Source: Clostridiaceae bacterium
Lineage (GTDB): Bacteria > Bacillota > Clostridia > Oscillospirales > Acutalibacteraceae
Length of the DNA stretch: 15,545 bases
Reading direction: 5' to 3'
NCBI GenBank assembly: GCA_904501895.1
Contig: CAJGCX010000028.1
Coordinates: 1 to 15,545 of the forward strand
The position numbers and the translations under genes were made by a program. Below the pieces are notes generated by a model, which was not told the DNA's origin, searched no databases, and worked only from the letters and a program-made list of their open reading frames with translations. Within the stretch, counting starts at the first letter, position 1; each line of letters begins with the position of its first letter. This document shows positions 13,259 through 15,545 of the stretch, piece after piece.

Positions 13259-15094
13259 TTAATCCTCTCTGTAATACTTATATATTTCCTCTGCAAGCTG
13301 TCTGTTAATACCCTTTACGGCTTCCAACTCCACAACACTTGCATTTTTTATATTTTTTATTGTTTTAAAGGCTTTGAGAAGCTCCCTTGCCTTTGCCTCA
13401 CCAATACCATTGATTTTTGTAAGAGATAATTCGAGTCCTCGTTTAGTATGCTTTTTATGATGGAAGCCAACGGAGAAACGATGTACCTCCTCCTGAATTT
13501 CCGAAACAAGTGTGAAAACACTTCTTGTAGAATTTATGGCGATTTCACCACCGTCACCTGTTATGGCTCTTGTTTTATGCTTTGAGTCCTTTACCATACC
13601 AAACAATGGAATGTTGAGATTTTTTTCAACAAGCACTTCTCTTACTGCATTTACCTGACCCTTACCACCGTCAAGTAGAATTAAATCAGGTAATTTTCCG
13701 AAGCCCTCATCTGCATTTTCATTTTTGAATTTTTCGTACTCATCAAAGCGTCGTGACAACACCTCACGCATTGAGCCATAGTCATCCTGCCCTGTAAAGG
13801 ACTTGATATTAAAAGTACGATATGCTCGTTTTAAAGGTCTTCCGTTTTTAAAAACCACCATACCTGCAACATTATCCTCACCACCCGTGTGAGAAATGTC
13901 GTAGGACTCAATATATTCAGGTGTTTTCTGTAAACCTAAAAGTGTTTTCAATTCTTCAAGTGACTTGATTTCAGAGGACTGCTTACCCTTTTTCTGTGCA
14001 AGCTTTTCGTAAGCATTTTCTCGGCACATATTAACAAGCTTTAGTCCCTCACCTCTTTGTGGCACAGAAAGAGTGCATTTCTTTCCACGCACATTTGTAA
14101 GGTGCTCACCAAGAAGCTCCATATCCTCAAATTCCTCGTCAACGAATATCTTCTGTGGCACTGCACGATTCATTCCGTAATACTGAATAAGGAAATTGCA
14201 ACGGATATTTTCAACCATTTTGTCGCTGTCAAAGAAGAAATATTCACTGTCGCAAAGTCGTCCTTTATCATATCGCAAAACTGTTACACAAATATCGTTT
14301 TCGTTGAATGCAAGTGCAAAAACATCCTTTGAATCGGTAGTTTCCGTAACAACCTTTTGCTTGACCTGCATATTCTCAATAGCACGGATTCGGTCACGGT
14401 ATTTTCCTGCATTTTCAAAATCAAGATTTTCTGCACAAGCGTTCATTTTGATTTTAAGCTCTTTTACGATTTTTGTAATATCACCCTTAAGGAAATCAAG
14501 TGCGTCATTCACAGCCTCATCATATTCTTTTCGTGAAATTTTTCCTGTACAGACACCCATACAACGATTTATATGGAAATTAAGACAAGGTCTGCCCTTC
14601 TTAAAATCTCTTGGGAATGATTTGTTACACTGTGGAAGCCGGAAAATTTTGTTAGCCTCATCAACAGATTGCTTGACAGAATATGAGCTTGTAAAAGGGC
14701 CTATATAGTCGGCGTTTTCATCGTCCTTTTGCAAGACAGCAGAAATTTTTCTGTAAGGCTCATTTGTAACCTTTATATAGCTATATCCCTTATCATCCTT
14801 TAAAAGGATATTGTATTTTGGTTGATTCTGTTTAATAAGACTTGCTTCAAGGACAAGTGCTTCGAATTCGGAATCTGTAAGAATGTAGTCAAAATCATCA
14901 ACATTCTCCACCATTTTACGAACCTTAATGGCGTGCTTATTCTGTGAACCGAAATACTGACTTACACGATTTTTAAGTTTTTTTGCCTTGCCGATATAAA
15001 TGATTTTACCCTGCTTGTTTTTCATAATATAAACACCGGGAGTCAAGGGTAATTTCATTGACTTTTCTCGGAGAATATGCAGTTTTTCGTTCAC
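13259..15094 (-). CDS. uvrC: Excinuclease ABC subunit C
   Basis: UvrC makes both incisions in nucleotide excision repair with UvrA and UvrB. The 611 residues match the family. The GIY-YIG nuclease domain for the 3' cut (PGVYIM at 19-24, IIYIGKAKKLKNRV at 31-44) is followed by a four-cysteine cluster (C156, C170, C178, C182), a UVR domain (about 205-245), an RNase H-like 5' nuclease domain with D399 in SYDISHTGG and D475 in LLDGGKGQ, and a C-terminal double helix-hairpin-helix (about 555-611). The start is GTG at 15092-15094, with AAGGTGG 9 nt upstream. The first ATG (15058) would cut 12 residues normally present before PGVYIM. Confidence 0.97.
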   Translation of the reverse strand: MNEKLHILREKSMKLPLTPGVYIMKNKQGKIIYIGKAKKLKNRVSQYFGSQNKHAIKVRKMVENVDDFDYILTDSEFEALVLEASLIKQNQPKYNILLKDDKGYSYIKVTNEPYRKISAVLQKDDENADYIGPFTSSYSVKQSVDEANKIFRLPQCNKSFPRDFKKGRPCLNFHINRCMGVCTGKISRKEYDEAVNDALDFLKGDITKIVKELKIKMNACAENLDFENAGKYRDRIRAIENMQVKQKVVTETTDSKDVFALAFNENDICVTVLRYDKGRLCDSEYFFFDSDKMVENIRCNFLIQYYGMNRAVPQKIFVDEEFEDMELLGEHLTNVRGKKCTLSVPQRGEGLKLVNMCRENAYEKLAQKKGKQSSEIKSLEELKTLLGLQKTPEYIESYDISHTGGEDNVAGMVVFKNGRPLKRAYRTFNIKSFTGQDDYGSMREVLSRRFDEYEKFKNENADEGFGKLPDLILLDGGKGQVNAVREVLVEKNLNIPLFGMVKDSKHKTRAITGDGGEIAINSTRSVFTLVSEIQEEVHRFSVGFHHKKHTKRGLELSLTKINGIGEAKARELLKAFKTIKNIKNASVVELEAVKGINRQLAEEIYKYYRED

Positions 15095-15195
15095 GGTTTT
15101 TCACCACCTTACAAGCCAATCTATTCCAACACGGACTTCACATTTTCCAACAGCAAAATATTTCACTTATAAATGTTCTTTTATATATTTTATTC

Positions 15196-15225
15196 ACGGG
15201 TCGTCGGAGACGCCGACCCCTACGA
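15196..15225. repeat. GC-rich palindromic repeat in the uvrC leader
   Basis: GGGTCG (15198-15203) pairs with CGACCC (15214-15219), and a shifted alternative GTCGG/CCGAC exists. It ends CCCCTACGA like the palindrome after iscU. It stands alone as a GC-rich block inside an AT-rich leader, so it probably arrived as a small repeat. The rest of 15095-15233 is an ordinary AT-rich leader with a repeated GTTGGAA on the minus strand. Confidence 0.65.
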
Positions 15226-15233
15226 TATTTATT

Positions 15234-15242
15234 ATTATAACA
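15234..15242 (-). promoter_or_regulatory. Extended -10 promoter of uvrC-gph
   Basis: Minus-strand TGTTATAAT gives a perfect -10 with the TGn extension. The -35 region falls in the T-run of the ptsH terminator and is poor (TTTATT). It would give a leader of about 135 nt containing the palindromic repeat. Confidence 0.5.
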
Positions 15243-15251
15243 TAGTTAAAC

Positions 15252-15283
15252 AAAAAAATAAAGCACATCGGATTGATGTGCTT
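15252..15283 (-). terminator. Rho-independent terminator of ptsH
   Basis: AAGCACATC (15261-15269) and GATGTGCTT (15275-15283) form a perfect 9-bp stem with a 5-nt loop, followed on the minus strand by TATTTTTTT. It begins about 15 bp after the HPr stop. Confidence 0.94.
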
Positions 15284-15298
15284 CAAGTTGCTTTTTGA

Positions 15299-15545
15299 TT
15301 ATTCAGCAAAGCCTGATTCAACAAGCTTAACAAGCTCTTCAACAGCCTGTTCTTCGTCAGAACCGCCTGCGAGGATACGAATTGTTGTTCCACCCATAAT
15401 ACCGAGTGAAAGAACACCAAGAAGACTCTTTGCATTTACTCTTCTGTCTTCCTTTTCAACCCAGATTGATGACTTGAATTCATTAGCCTTCTGGATGAAA
15501 AATGTTGCAGGACGTGCGTGTAAACCAACTTGATTTTTAACTTCT
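15299..15545 (-). CDS. ptsH: Phosphocarrier protein HPr, C-terminal 81 residues (5' end outside the window)
   Basis: HPr passes phosphate from enzyme I to the sugar-specific PTS enzymes II. Its serine-phosphorylated form is the co-repressor for CcpA in Firmicutes. The visible part contains the active histidine in VGLHARPA and the regulatory serine in NAKSLLGVLSLG. Their spacing matches H15 and S46 if six residues are missing beyond the right edge. The Firmicutes-type serine site supports HPr kinase control. Crh is ruled out by the histidine. It is monocistronic at its 3' end, with its own strong terminator. Confidence 0.95.
   Translation of the reverse strand, partial: EVKNQVGLHARPATFFIQKANEFKSSIWVEKEDRRVNAKSLLGVLSLGIMGGTTIRILAGGSDEEQAVEELVKLVESGFAE

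Overview
The window looks like chromosome from a low-GC, anaerobic member of the Clostridia, probably Oscillospiraceae/Ruminococcaceae-like. This is inferred from AT-rich coding sequence, strong AGGAGG-type ribosome binding sites, HPr with a regulatory serine, split cobalamin-dependent methionine synthase, an IscSU system without HscBA/Fdx, and the short GC-rich palindromic repeats between genes. All 18 protein genes I can support lie on the minus strand, so transcription runs from right to left. I see no tRNA, rRNA, CRISPR array, transposase or phage gene.

Right end (15545 to 12600): the 3' part of ptsH (HPr) ends in a clear terminator. A promoter then drives uvrC, from a GTG start after a leader that carries a palindromic repeat, and gph, a HAD phosphatase 3 bp downstream. 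A fresh promoter (TTGACA-17-GATAAT) starts a tightly packed housekeeping run: rsmD, coaD, a DivIVA/SepIVA-like coiled-coil protein, a DUF4830-type membrane-anchored protein and an RsuA/RluB-family pseudouridine synthase. A hairpin covers the ribosome binding site of the DUF4830 gene.

Middle (9600 to 6000): a CdaR/PucR-type regulator stands alone between its own promoter and terminator. A structured repeat element of about 190 bp follows. Then comes a three-gene envelope operon, with an acyltransferase-3 membrane protein and two tandem GtrA-like paralogues, closed by a textbook terminator.

Left part (5991 to 1): a second compound repeat element precedes a sulfur/Fe-S cluster of genes. An IscR-like Rrf2 regulator has two similar 19-bp operator-like sites in and upstream of its promoter. 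Its gene overlaps the stand-alone methionine synthase reactivation domain, which overlaps metH (ATGA). After an internal promoter come iscS and iscU (TAATG overlap), then nadA, which encodes an Fe-S enzyme. The picture is an Fe-S/sulfur-responsive unit joining methionine synthesis, cysteine desulfuration, cluster assembly and a cluster-dependent NAD enzyme.

The most interesting non-genic signals are: (1) a two-hairpin repeat present three times with compensating stem changes, one copy of which supplies the Shine-Dalgarno of nadA; (2) two larger compound elements that share both ends but carry different interiors, like a MITE shell with exchangeable content; (3) the paired Rrf2 sites; and (4) the hairpin over the DUF4830 ribosome binding site. 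I found no clear new defence or biosynthetic system.
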